NCBI GenBank assembly: GCA_963777775.1
Contig: CAVZRL010000009.1
Coordinates: 1,612,001 to 1,676,000, forward strand
Direction of reading: 5' to 3'
Length of the DNA: 64,000 nucleotides
Origin: WHSW01 sp963777775
Lineage (GTDB): Bacteria; Actinomycetota; Thermoleophilia; Solirubrobacterales; 70-9
Positions 24,920-34,065 of this stretch are shown here, piece after piece (position 1 is the first letter of the stretch; each line of letters begins with the position of its first letter). A model generated the notes under the pieces. That model did not search any database. It saw nothing but the letters and a program-made list of their open reading frames with translations, and was not told the DNA's origin. The position numbers were made by a program, and so were the translations under genes.

Positions 24920-26254
24920 GTGACGGAGGTGAGCAAAGGCGCAGTTGGCGTTGCCGCATGCATCGCTGTGCTGCTCTTGGCGGCGATCGCCGACGCGGAT
25001 CGCAAGCGCCCTGAGCTGGTCGTCAAGTCGCTCGACGGGCTGCCGGCAACGGTCGCGGCCGGCTCGGACTTTGAGGTCCGGGACACGGTCCGCAACAAGG
25101 GCCGAAAGGCGAAGCGGACCACCAACCGCTACTTCCTCTCGAAGAACAGGGTCCGGGAGTCCGCCGACATCAAGCTCGAGGGGTCGCGCAAGGTGCCGCG
25201 GCTCAAGCACGGCGAGAAGTCGACCGACACCACTCAGCTCGGCGTCCCCCGGGGAACCACCCGCGCGGAGTACAAGCTGCTCGTCTGCGCGGACGCGAGC
25301 CGGCGGATCAGGGAGAAGCGCGAGTCCAACAACTGCAGGGCGTCGGACGGCAGGATCGAGGTCACCGCCGGCGGTGCCGGCGATCCCTCGGGACCGCCTG
25401 CCCCACAGATCACCGGCACGGACCCCGCTCCCCCGGCCAATGACAATCACCCGCGGGTGTTCGGAGTCGCCGAGGCGGACTCGAGGGTCCGGATCTATGG
25501 GTCGCGCGATTGCTCGGATCGCAGGCTTGCCGTCGGGTCGGCGGCTGCCTTCAACGGAGTTGCCGGAATCACGGTCGAGAACCCGATCCCGGACGACGAG
25601 CTGACCAACCTGCGCGCGACCGCGACCAACGAGGCCGGCAAGGTCTCCGCCTGCTCGGACCCCTTCCCTTACGTCGAGGACTCGAGCACCCCGACCCCGA
25701 CGATCGAGGACACCGACCCCGACCCGCCGGCCGACGATGCCGACCCCGAGGTGTTCGGGACGGCTGAGGCGGGCTCGATCGTGCGCATCTACGCCGACGC
25801 CTGTTTGGGCACTCCGCTTAATTCGGGTACCGCGGCCGAGTTTGCGGCAGGAATCACCGTCACAGTCCCCGAGGACGCATCGACCGACTTGCACGCCGCC
25901 GCGACCGATGCTGCCGGCAACTCCTCCGCATGCTCGGACCCCTTCCCTTACGTCGAGGACTCGAGCTCCCCGCCGCCGACGTTCAACGGGACCAGTCCGG
26001 CTTCACCGGCTGACAATACGAGTCCCGCGGTCCTCGGGGAGGCAGAGGCGGGCTCGATGGTGACCATCTACGCCGATGAGGCGTGCTCGGCTACCCCGCT
26101 CGGCATGGGGACCGCTGATGAGTTCGCTGCAGGAATCACCGTGACCGTCCTCGACGGCTCGACTACGGTTCTGCATGCCAGCGCCGTCGATGCCCTCGGC
26201 CACTTGTCCGGCTGCGCCGTCGGGCCCACCTACGTGGAGGTCGCAACCCCGTGA
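24920..26254 (+). CDS. Secreted protein with CARDB-like and three Ig-like repeats
   Basis: The 444-residue protein has a signal peptide (about residues 1-27), a CARDB-like beta domain (residues 32-150; ELVVKSLDGLPATVAAGSDF and ESNNCRASDGRIEVT), and three repeats of about 93-98 residues, each starting G-T-x-P-x-x-P-A-x-D and containing a V/SRVRIY or SxVxIY strand. The repeats resemble bacterial Ig-like domains found in adhesins and cell-surface proteins. Two repeats share a 36-base identical stretch. GTG 24920 has AGGAGG upstream at correct spacing. No sorting signal or membrane anchor is visible at the C-terminus, so it is likely released. Confidence 0.78.
   Translation: MTEVSKGAVGVAACIAVLLLAAIADADRKRPELVVKSLDGLPATVAAGSDFEVRDTVRNKGRKAKRTTNRYFLSKNRVRESADIKLEGSRKVPRLKHGEKSTDTTQLGVPRGTTRAEYKLLVCADASRRIREKRESNNCRASDGRIEVTAGGAGDPSGPPAPQITGTDPAPPANDNHPRVFGVAEADSRVRIYGSRDCSDRRLAVGSAAAFNGVAGITVENPIPDDELTNLRATATNEAGKVSACSDPFPYVEDSSTPTPTIEDTDPDPPADDADPEVFGTAEAGSIVRIYADACLGTPLNSGTAAEFAAGITVTVPEDASTDLHAAATDAAGNSSACSDPFPYVEDSSSPPPTFNGTSPASPADNTSPAVLGEAEAGSMVTIYADEACSATPLGMGTADEFAAGITVTVLDGSTTVLHASAVDALGHLSGCAVGPTYVEVATP
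25652..25966 (+). repeat. 36-base identical direct repeat inside the Ig-like gene
   Basis: The stretches 25652-25687 and 25931-25966 are identical over 36 bases and lie 279 bases (93 codons) apart. Each encodes the end of one Ig-like repeat (CSDPFPYVEDSS). Identity at DNA level, greater than between the rest of the repeats, suggests a recent duplication or gene conversion. Confidence 0.75.
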
Positions 26255-26374
26255 CTCAAGTCCGCGACCGTCATCGCCGGTCGACGGCGAGTAACCTGCT
26301 CGTCGTCAAGGAGGTGCCCTCGGCCGTACGGGAGCTTCGGGCTTTCGCCGCCGAGACCGATCTGAGGAGCCCCG

Positions 26375-26785
26375 GTGCCCGTCAGCTCCACTAACGGTAA
26401 GACGATTCCCGCGGAGGTGGAGGAAGCCGCGCTGAAGGGGCCGCCGGCAGCATCGAAACGGGCGCTGGTTCGACTCGACGGCGCGCGCGCAAACCTGGTC
26501 GAGGAGCGGTATGGCGGCGGGCCGAGCGCGCGGCTGAGTCGGCCCTGGCGGGTCGCGAAGCTGTACGAGAACGGCTGCCTGCTGACGCTGATCCTCCGCC
26601 AGCAGAGCTCGATCCTGGAGCAGGGGAGGATGCTGGCCGAGTGGGCGGAGCCCTGGGGCTGGCGGTCCCTGGCCGAATTCCGCGCCGAGCTGGTACGGCT
26701 CGCCGCGCAACAGCCCCGGCTCGGGGCGTGGATGCGCGCCGGGACGAGGATCGGCGGCGGAGGGCAGGGCCCGGAAGAGATTTGA
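26375..26785 (+). CDS. Hypothetical protein
   Basis: This frame encodes 136 residues from GTG 26375, with GAGGAG six bases upstream. The product is a mostly helical, basic cytoplasmic protein (WRVAKLYENGCLLTLILRQQSSILEQGRMLAEWAEPWGWRSLAEF). I do not recognise a family. It lies about 120 bases after the Ig-repeat gene and overlaps nothing. Confidence 0.5.
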   Translation: MPVSSTNGKTIPAEVEEAALKGPPAASKRALVRLDGARANLVEERYGGGPSARLSRPWRVAKLYENGCLLTLILRQQSSILEQGRMLAEWAEPWGWRSLAEFRAELVRLAAQQPRLGAWMRAGTRIGGGGQGPEEI

Positions 26786-26885
26786 CGAGCTGATGCTGGA
26801 CGTGGACGCGGCGGTGGCCGGGAACCTCCGGATCCATCAGGATGCCGGGACCCGACAGGAGGCCGTGGGCCGAGACGGGAAGGCG

Positions 26886-27391
26886 ATGCGGATCCTGTTC
26901 AGGTCCGGGCTCGCGGCGGGGCTGGTCGGCGCCGCTGTCCTATTCTTCATCCGGTCAGCGACGACGCCGGTGATCGGGGAGCGGCGGGACCGAGCTTCCT
27001 CGGGGTCGGAGAACAGGCCGACACGCCGCCCGCGAATCAACAGGCTGCGAGAGATCGCCGCCAAGCCCGGGCGGAACGGCGTGAGCGCGCCGAACGGCGT
27101 GAGCGCGCCGAACAACGCGCGCGCGCTGAGCGGCGGGAGCGAGCCGAGCGACGCGCCGCAGCCGGGAACACGTCTGATCAGCCAGAGCCCGCGCCGGCCC
27201 CCGAGCCCGCGCCGGCCCCCGAGCCCGCGCCGACTCCCACGGCGGCCTCCGAGCCCGTGGCTCAACCGGCGGCCCCCGCGCCGGCCCCGGCGCCCGCGCC
27301 CGCCCCGGCGCCCGCGCCCGCGCCGGCCCCCGAGCCCGCGCCCGCCCCGAGCGGCGGTGGCGGGTCCGATTGCTTCTCGTTCGAATGCTGA
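26886..27391 (+). pseudogene. Signal-anchored protein with coiled region and Pro/Ala tail, frameshifted
   Basis: The first part, from ATG 26886, encodes a membrane anchor (MRILFRSGLAAGLVGAAVLFFIR). Between about 26960 and 27000 the sensible frame changes by one base, and the later frame encodes a charged repeat region (AERRERAERRERAEQRARAE...) followed by alternating Pro-Ala-Glu and Pro-Ala repeats and a C-terminal GGGGSDCFSFEC. Its stop overlaps the start of the following secreted-protein gene (ATGCTGA at 27385-27391), which supports this frame. An 18-base tandem repeat occurs at about 27074-27109. The alternative uninterrupted frame to 27524 gives an Arg/Pro-rich product without sense. A frame from 26793 is a possible earlier start. 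Confidence 0.5.
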
Positions 27392-28932
27392 GCCGGGCAG
27401 GACTCAGCGCCACCTGCGCGGTGCTCGCGGCCGCCGCCGGGATGCTCGTGTCGCCGGGGCCCGCGCTCGGCGGCAGCTACACCGTCGCTCAGTGCCATCA
27501 GCTGATGAATCCCGTCCAGGGTGATGCGGACGTGGCCAGCAGCGGGCCCGAGTACGAGGTCAGCGCCGGCTGCGCCGGGGGCACCGGGCTCGCGATCACC
27601 CATCCGGCCGGGGACGTGCCGCTCGACGCGCACGGGCGCTGGGTCTGGCGGGCCCCCGATGGCACGGTGTTCACAAACCTCGAAGCGAGCGCGATGCTGG
27701 TCGGCGGTGCCGGAGACCAGGCCGCGCTCGCCGGCGTGACCAGCGCCGGACAGACGACGGAGTTCGGTGCGCAGGGGCCCGCCTTCGGGCCGGCCGACGA
27801 GCTGGCGGGCGAGTTCAGCACCTTCCGCGCCGGGCTCACCTGTCGAGGTCCGGCACCCTGTCCGGGCGGCGCAGGCCTGACCGCCGCCGTCAGGGACGTG
27901 CTCCTGCGCACGTCCGACCGGTCTTCGCCGACCGTCTCGATAACCGGCGGTGAGATCGTCGGGCAGAACGCGGTCCGCGGGCTGACCAGCGTCGAGCTCG
28001 AGGCCTCCGACGAAGGGGGTGGCGTGCACTCGCTCGAGGTGGCGGTCAACGGAGAGGCCGTCGACGCGGACACGCTTTCCTGCGAGGTGATCGGTGACTT
28101 CGCGCTCTCCCTGCAACCGTGTCCGCGGGTCACGACCCGGACACAGGCGCTGGCGACGTCGGCGGATCCGTTCGACACCGGACTCAACGAGCTCAGCATC
28201 TGCGCGGCCGACCTGGCGCTCGACGGAGTCTCGAACTCCGACTGCGCGGGTGAGAGGCTGTTCGTCGACGACGTGTGCCCCGAGTCATCGGTCGGCGCGG
28301 GCTCGGTGCTCTCGGCGCAGTTCCCGGGCGGCAAGAACAAGATCCGGGTGCGTTCCGATCACGGCGTCCGGCTCAAGGGAAAGTTGCGGACCGAGGCCGG
28401 CGAGGGAGTCGCGGGAGCGACCGTGTGCGCGCTCGTTCACGTCCGCCTCGACGGGGCGCCGTACGAGCTCGTGCGCACCGACGTCACCGGGGACGAGGGC
28501 GGCTTCCGGTTGCGGCTGCCGGCCGGGCCGAGTCGCGAGGTCTATCTGCATCGCGTCTTCGGCAACCAGGTCCTCGCCCGCCACGGGCTCTCGACCGCGG
28601 CGAACGTCCGGCCCTCCTTCGAGGTCACGCCGGGCAAGCGCGCCGGCCCGGTGTCCGGCGGGGATCGGCTTCGATTCCGCGGCCGGTTGCCGGGGCCCGC
28701 GTGCGCGAACCGCGACGTCAAGATCCAGGCCAAGATCGGCAAGCGCAGGTGGCAGGTCTTCCGCAGCCCGACTACCGACCGCTCCTGTCGCTATCGGACC
28801 AGGTACAGGCTCGGGCAGACCAGCAGCCCGACCCGCTACCTGTTCCGTACGAAGGTGCGCAAGCAGGCCGGATACCCGTACGGGGCCGGTGTGTCGACCG
28901 TCCGCGCCCGCCGCGCGGTGCCGGCCCGCTGA
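27385..28932 (+). CDS. Secreted protein, Thermoleophilia-type hypothetical
   Basis: The 515-residue protein starts at ATG 27385, overlapping the upstream stop. It has a signal peptide (MLSRAGLSATCAVLAAAAG...LGG) and then GSYTVAQCHQL, the opening I associate with a class of secreted proteins common in Solirubrobacterales. Ig-like or lectin-like beta domains follow, with evenly placed Cys pairs (SAGCAGG, LTCRGPAPC, LSCEVIG, QPCPR) and a C-terminal basic beta domain rich in Arg. No enzyme motif is recognised. The Cys residues probably form disulfides outside the cell. Confidence 0.7.
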   Translation: MLSRAGLSATCAVLAAAAGMLVSPGPALGGSYTVAQCHQLMNPVQGDADVASSGPEYEVSAGCAGGTGLAITHPAGDVPLDAHGRWVWRAPDGTVFTNLEASAMLVGGAGDQAALAGVTSAGQTTEFGAQGPAFGPADELAGEFSTFRAGLTCRGPAPCPGGAGLTAAVRDVLLRTSDRSSPTVSITGGEIVGQNAVRGLTSVELEASDEGGGVHSLEVAVNGEAVDADTLSCEVIGDFALSLQPCPRVTTRTQALATSADPFDTGLNELSICAADLALDGVSNSDCAGERLFVDDVCPESSVGAGSVLSAQFPGGKNKIRVRSDHGVRLKGKLRTEAGEGVAGATVCALVHVRLDGAPYELVRTDVTGDEGGFRLRLPAGPSREVYLHRVFGNQVLARHGLSTAANVRPSFEVTPGKRAGPVSGGDRLRFRGRLPGPACANRDVKIQAKIGKRRWQVFRSPTTDRSCRYRTRYRLGQTSSPTRYLFRTKVRKQAGYPYGAGVSTVRARRAVPAR

Positions 28933-29009
28933 CGGCCACCCGAGTCGCGATCGTCCCGGGCTCCCGAAAGCGGTTACGGTAGGCGCAGGCCACCGGAAGG
29001 AGGGCAGCC

Positions 29010-29147
29010 ATGCCCAAGAAGGACGAGCGCAAGGCCAAGAAGGGCTCGGGCAAGAAGGCTGAGAAGAGCAAGTCGCGTTCGGGCAAGCCGAGAGCAGCGG
29101 CCGCGCCGAGCACTGCCGCGGGCAGCAGCAGGCGACGCCACACCTAG
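29010..29147 (+). CDS. Small basic Lys-rich protein (45 residues)
   Basis: The frame begins at ATG 29010 with a strong GGAAGGAGGG ribosome site, and ends at TAG 29145-29147. The product, beginning MPKKDERKAKKGSGKK, is very rich in Lys and Ser and ends RRRHT. Like the protein at 15600-15902, it may bind nucleic acid. It is shorter than most gene finders report, but the ribosome site and the amino-acid bias give good support. Confidence 0.6.
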   Translation: MPKKDERKAKKGSGKKAEKSKSRSGKPRAAAAPSTAAGSSRRRHT

Positions 29148-29160
29148 GCGCCGCCACCCG

Positions 29161-32100
29161 TCAGCGGCTGCCGGCGGGCTCTCGCGCCCGTGTGATCAGA
29201 TCGCGGTTGCGTTCGAGCTCGGGCTGCGCTCCGAGCGCCGCCAGCGCGTCCGCGGCCGCTCTCAGTTGCGCGGCGGCCTCGTCGCTGCGGCCCATCTCGA
29301 TCAGCGATTCGCCGAGATCGTTGGCAGCGCGAGCGCGCCAGAACGGATACTCGAGGTCCGTGAACGCCTCGAGTGCCAGCTCGAAGCTTCGCCTGGCCTC
29401 GGCGTGATCGCCTTCCACCGCGGCGACCAGCGCCTTGGCGCGATCGAGCTCAGCGCGCAGCAGCGGCGCCACCGCGCCTCGCGGCCGCTCGGAGAACAGG
29501 GCGACGAGCTCCCGCGCAGCCTCTAGACGACCGAGGGCGAGCGCCGCCTGGACCGCTTCCGGCCAAGCGATCCGGACACTCTCGCTCGAGGCGCCCTGGC
29601 TCGCGAAGCCCTCGCGCGAGGTCCGCTCGAGCAGCTCGAGGCCACGTTCGCGATCCCCCTCGGCGTTTGCCAGCAGGCCGTCGAGGGCGGCGAAGCAGTG
29701 GCGGGCCTCGATATCGTCGCTGCCTTCGAGCGCCGCCATCCGCTCCAGGTTCGATCGCGCCGCGGCGAGCTCGCCTCGATGGACCCGAAGCAGGCCGAGC
29801 TGCTGCTCGATATAGACGAATTCGGGACGGTCAGGATCCTCCGCGAGCGTCCGCTCGCCGAGCGCGGCAAGCTCGTCCCATGCCCCCGAGACCAGCTTCG
29901 CCGCCATCAGGTTGCAGATCGCGATGCTCTCGCCCGCCCGGTCGCCGGCCCGCCGGGCGGCTAGAAGGGCCGCCTCGCATGCCTCGGCCGCTCCCGGGAG
30001 GTCCTGGGTGAGCCGGAGGACGGCCGCGTTGCCGAGCGCGAGGTGGCGCCGCGGCACCTGGTGGCGCTCGCCGACCGCGACCGCGCCCTCGTGCAGCGCC
30101 AGGGCCTCCTCGAACCGGCCCAGGTACTCCATGTGGATCGCCTTGCGATCCATCGCCCGGCAGGTCAGCTCCGGCAGCTCGAGTGCCTCGGCGGCCGCGA
30201 GCGCCCGGTCGATCGCCGCTCCGGCCTCGTCCGGGCGGCCGGTGAACAGGAGCGCGCGGCCGATCTCGCAGTTGATCGCCGCCACGTCGGGGTCGAGCCG
30301 ATCGTTGCCGAGCAGCTCGAGGGCTGCCCGCATCGCTGCGATCGCCTCCTCGTCGTCCCCGAGCCGGCCTCGCAGGTAGCCGATCGGCCCCGCGAGCCGC
30401 GCGGCGGCGCGGTCGCGCCCGGCCGCAGCATGGGCGGCGGCGGCGCGCTCGAACAGCTCCAGAGCCGCCTCGAAGCGCCCCGCGTTGAGCGCCGTTTGCC
30501 CGGCCTCCTCGCCCAGGGCCGCCCGCTCCTCATCGTCGCCGGCGAGCTCGATCGCCGTGCGCAGAGCGCGCTCGGCGGCGTCGAGCCCGCCGACCGTGGC
30601 CGCGCGCTGAGCCGCCAAGCGCAGGGCGGCGCTTGCGCGCTCGCGCAACTCCGCCTCGTCCGGCTCTCCGCGGGCCGCGTGGTAGGCGCCCAGCAGGTGG
30701 GCGGCGATCACCTCGGCCACCTCCTCGCCCTGGTTCGGGAAGGCCGCGCGCAGATGCTCGGCGGCGGCGAGGTGGCGTGGCTTGCGCTCCCGCTTGCCGA
30801 GCATCTCGTAGGCGACGGTGCGCAGCATCCCCTGGGCGAACGCGTACTGGCCCCGCTCGGGCGAGAGCGGGTCGGTGCGGATCGCGAGGATCTCGCGCCC
30901 GACCAGCGAGGCGAGCACGTCGTCGAGGCGATCCTCCGGCAGGCTCCGTGAGCGCGGCGGCGCTCGCGCGCGGGAAGTGTGAGCCGAACACCGCCATCGC
31001 CTTGACCAGCTCGCGCTCAGGCGCCGAGAGGGCGTCGATGCGGGCTGAGAGCAGCGAGTGCAGGCTCGCCGGCACGTCGAGCTCGCCGATCTCGGCGGCG
31101 GGCTCGAGCCGCTCGTCGCCGCGCTGGACGAGCACCCCCCGGTCGGCGAGCGCCCGTACGGTCTCGACCGCGTACAGCGGGACCCCTTCCGCCCGGGCGA
31201 CGATCCGGCGCAGTGCCGAGCCCGGGAGACCGCTGACCAGCCCTTCGAGCAGCTCCGTCACGGCCTCCGGACCGAGCGGCTCGAGCACCAGCGAGGTCGC
31301 GTTGGCGACCCCGGCCGGCCAGCCGGGCCGGCGCTCCGCGAGCTCGGGCCGGGCGAAGGTGCAGATGAAGATCGGATGCTCGCCCGACCACTTGAGCAGC
31401 CCCTCGACGAAGTCGAGCAGCTCCTCGTCGGCCCACTGCATGTCCTCGAACAGAAGCGCGACCGGGTGGTGCTCGGAAAGGCGTTCGAGGAACAACCGCC
31501 AGGACGCGAACAGCTCCGCGCGCTCGAGCCGAGGCTCGACGACGCCGATCAGCGCCCCCAACGCGAGGTGGAGGCGTCGGCGCTCGTCCGGATCGGCCAC
31601 CCAGCGCTCGAGCCCCTCGGCGAGCCGCGCCGATGCCTCGCCCTCGGACGCCTCTTCGGCGATCCCGAGTCGCTGGCGGACCATCTCGGCGAGCGCCCAG
31701 TAGGCGACGCCGTCGCCGAACGACAGGCATCGTCCCGAGTGCCAAAGCACGTCGTAGGCGAGCCCGTCGACGTAGTTCGAGAGCTCCGAGCCGAGCCGTG
31801 TCTTGCCGATTCCCGCCGGGCCGGAGACCCCGACCAGCCTGGCGACGCCGCGGTCGACCGAGGCGTGGAAGAGGTCCTTGACCAGGCGCAGCTCGGAGGC
31901 GCGGCCGACGAACGGCGCCTCGAGCGCCGAGGTCCGCTGGGACCCGGCGATGCCGGCGACCACCCGCAGGGCCTGGAAGAGCCGCAACGGCTCGGCCTTG
32001 CCCTTGACGGCGTGCTCGCCGGCGTCCTCGAAGGCGATCGCAGCGGCGGCGACCTGCCGGGTGGTCTCGTCGACGAGCACGGTTCCGGGTGCTGCGGCGG

Positions 32101-32674
32101 CCTGGGCGCGCGAGGCGATGTTGACCCGATCGCCGACCACCAGGCCCTCGCCCGGGTTGGCCAGCGCGGCGACTTGGCCGGTCGCGATCCCGGCACGGGC
32201 GCGCAGGCCCGGGGCGTCGAAGCGCTCGCCGAAAGCGGCCACCGCATCGACCAGCTCGAGCCCGGCGCGCACCGCCCGCTCGGCGTCGTCTCCGCGTGCC
32301 AGGGGCACCCCCCAGACGCACAACACCGCGTCGCCGATGAACTTGTCGACCGCGCCTCCATAGCGGTCGACGATCGTCTTCGCCTGCTCGAAGTAGCGGC
32401 TGAGAAGCTCGCGTACGTCTTCGGCGTCGCGTGACTCGGAGAGGCTCGTGTAGCCGACCAGGTCGACGAACAGCACCGACGCGACCCGCAGCTCGGGCGC
32501 TGTCTCAGCCGCCGACGGCGGCGCGAGCGCGGCCCCGCACTGGTCGCAGAACGCCTGTCCAGGCTCGCGCGCCGCCCCGCAACTCGGGCAGGCGAGCGAC
32601 AGCCTGGAGCCGCAGGCGCCGCAGAAGCGAGCGTCTTCCCGGTTCTCGGCCTGGCAGGTTTGGCAGAGCACCAA
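29161..32674 (-). pseudogene. Class III cyclase-AAA ATPase-TPR protein, frameshifted
   Basis: Joined across one shift at about 30934-30940 (one extra G in a GG run), this encodes about 1170 residues. In order: two zinc-ribbon motifs (CxxC pairs at residues 4-50), a class III adenylate/guanylate cyclase domain (about 62-220; metal Asp in FVDLVGYTSLSE and KFIGDAVLCVWG, transition-state Asn/Arg in GDRVNIASR), an ATPase with Walker A SGPAGIGKT and Walker B LLFEDMQWAD, and a long TPR-rich C-terminal part. The product would make cAMP in response to an unknown signal. The start is TTG 32674 or GTG 32671, only 15 bases after the Crp-family gene, suggesting joint expression. Whether the shift is real is unclear. 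Confidence 0.8.
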
Positions 32675-32689
32675 CCGCAGTGTGGCCGC

Positions 32690-33364
32690 TCAGGCGGATT
32701 GGCGCATCAGGCCCGCCGAATCGAGCACCGTGATCCGTCGCCGCTCGGTCCGGATCAGGTCGAGGTCCCGCAAGGCCGCGAGCGCCTTCGCGACCGCCTC
32801 GCGCGAGGAGCCGGTCCAGCCGGCGAGCTCCTCCTGGGAGATCGGCAGCGTGATCGCGATCGCATCCCCATCGGGCTCGCCGTGGCGCTCGGCGAGCTCG
32901 AGCAGCCGCGCCGCGACCCGCCCCAGGGTCTGTGCGGAGGCGAACTCGATCCGGCGCCGGTCGACGTCACGAAAGCGTTGGGCGAGACTGCGCAGGAGCG
33001 CGCCGGCGAACCCCGGGCGCGCGAGCAGGGCGCGGAAGTCCGGGGCCGAGACGGCGAGCGCCTCGACCGGATCCAGCGCCTCGACGGTGCTCGAGCGCGG
33101 GCGGTCGTCGATCAGCGCCAGCTCGCCGACCAGGTCGCCGGGCCCTTGGAAGCCGAGCACGACCTCGCGGCCGTCGGCGTTCGTCACCGAGGCCTTGACC
33201 CGGCCGCTGAGCAGCATCAGCACCTCGGCGCCGGGGCTGCCTTCGTGCATCAACGTCGAGCCGGCCTTGAACCGCCGCCGCCCGCCGCGGCGCTCGAGCT
33301 CGCGGCGGTCGGCCTCGTCGAGCAGGTCGAGCACGCTCGCGGGCGACGCCGGCTCTTGCGTCAT
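32690..33364 (-). CDS. Crp/Fnr-family transcriptional regulator
   Basis: This 224-residue regulator has an N-terminal cyclic-nucleotide-binding domain (about residues 10-130) and a C-terminal winged helix (about 150-215; SQEELAGWTGSSREAVAKAL). The phosphate-binding cassette is GELALIDDRPRSSTVEA at 80-96: Glu81, Arg90 and Ser91 match the residues that bind cAMP in E. coli CRP. It is therefore probably a true cAMP sensor. The next gene, 15 bases downstream, is a class III cyclase, which would make the ligand. The divergent gene at 33493 may be a target. Confidence 0.87.
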   Translation of the reverse strand: MTQEPASPASVLDLLDEADRRELERRGGRRRFKAGSTLMHEGSPGAEVLMLLSGRVKASVTNADGREVVLGFQGPGDLVGELALIDDRPRSSTVEALDPVEALAVSAPDFRALLARPGFAGALLRSLAQRFRDVDRRRIEFASAQTLGRVAARLLELAERHGEPDGDAIAITLPISQEELAGWTGSSREAVAKALAALRDLDLIRTERRRITVLDSAGLMRQSA

Positions 33365-33384
33365 CGCTCCAACCTAGCGGGCGC

Positions 33385-33416
33385 GTGCAGAAATACACAG
33401 AGGCGCGGTGCAGAAG
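33385..33416. promoter_or_regulatory. Direct repeats GTGCAGAA in the crp divergent region
   Basis: GTGCAGAA occurs at 33385-33392 and at 33408-33415, 23 bases apart, about two helical turns, in the 128-base space between the Crp-family gene and the secreted-protein gene. Spacing suits a regulator binding the same face of the helix. No CRP-type TGTGA-N6-TCACA palindrome was found, so the binding protein is unknown. Confidence 0.3.
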
Positions 33417-33492
33417 TGCGTGGTCGAAGCGGGCTGCCGCGCTTACGTTGATCGCGGCCCAATCGAGAGGCCCGATTTCCAAGGAGGAACAG

Positions 33493-33954
33493 ATGAATAC
33501 CTCGATCAAGACCCGCCTTCCCGCCGCCGCCCTGGTCGCGGTCGTGATCGCCGCCGCAGGGCCGACTGCAGCCGGCGCGTTGGTCGGCAAGCCCGGGCTC
33601 GACGGCCTCGCGGTCGCCGGCAACGGCAGCGGCGAGAGCGCGGCGCCCGGCGATCCGACACAGGAATCCACGTTCGTGCCGCGCCTGCCCCGCGCGGCGG
33701 ACGCCGCGACCCCGTTCGTCGCCGAGGTCGGCACCGAGGCGCTGCGACGCGACCCGGGCCAGGCGACGCCGTTCGACTCCGAGGTCGCCCCCGAGGCGGC
33801 GCCACCCGGCGACGGGTTCGACTGGGGTGACGCCGCGATCGGAGCCGGCGCGGGCCTGCTCGCCGCTGCGCTGCTCGCAGCCGGATCGGGCGCCGGGCGG
33901 CGCGACCGGCCGCGCTCCGCGGGCCGCGTTCCGGCCACCTCGCAAGGGGTCTGA
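33493..33954 (+). CDS. Secreted or membrane-anchored hypothetical protein
   Basis: The 153-residue protein has a signal peptide (MNTSIKTRLPAAALVAVVIAAAG...), a hydrophilic acidic middle part with two similar ATPF motifs (DAATPFVAEVG and GQATPFDSEVA), and a C-terminal membrane helix (about residues 120-137) followed by a basic tail. It may be anchored through the C-terminus with an outside domain. AGGAGG precedes ATG 33493. It is divergent from the Crp-family gene and followed by a strong terminator. No known family. Confidence 0.7.
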   Translation: MNTSIKTRLPAAALVAVVIAAAGPTAAGALVGKPGLDGLAVAGNGSGESAAPGDPTQESTFVPRLPRAADAATPFVAEVGTEALRRDPGQATPFDSEVAPEAAPPGDGFDWGDAAIGAGAGLLAAALLAAGSGAGRRDRPRSAGRVPATSQGV

Positions 33955-33986
33955 GCGAACCGGCGCTGCGGCACAGCCCGTGCGCA

Positions 33987-34021
33987 CGACCGGCCCGGCG
34001 TCATCGACGCCGGGCCGGTCG
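33987..34021. terminator. Strong hairpin between convergent genes
   Basis: Two perfect 16-base arms starting CGACCGGCCC at 33987 and ending GGGCCGGTCG at 34021 flank a three-base loop. It stands between the convergent ends of the genes at 33493-33954 and 34066-34704, so it can stop transcription from both sides. No T-run follows, as is usual in high-GC actinobacteria. Confidence 0.75.
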
Positions 34022-34065
34022 CACCTGTGCCCCGGCGGAGGTCCCGCCGTGGCCCGGTCTCGGAG

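Noticed and set aside
27150..27360. GC-rich short repeats resembling a repeat array
   Set aside because: They encode Pro-Ala-Glu and Pro-Ala repeats in one frame. There are no spacers of constant length and no Cas genes, so this is not a CRISPR array.
30930..30945. Programmed ribosomal frameshift in the cyclase gene
   Set aside because: There is no slippery heptamer or obvious stimulatory structure, and similar one-base shifts occur in many unrelated genes here, so error or mutation is more likely.
33365..33492. CRP-type TGTGA-N6-TCACA operator upstream of the Crp-family gene
   Set aside because: No convincing match was found; only short direct repeats are present.
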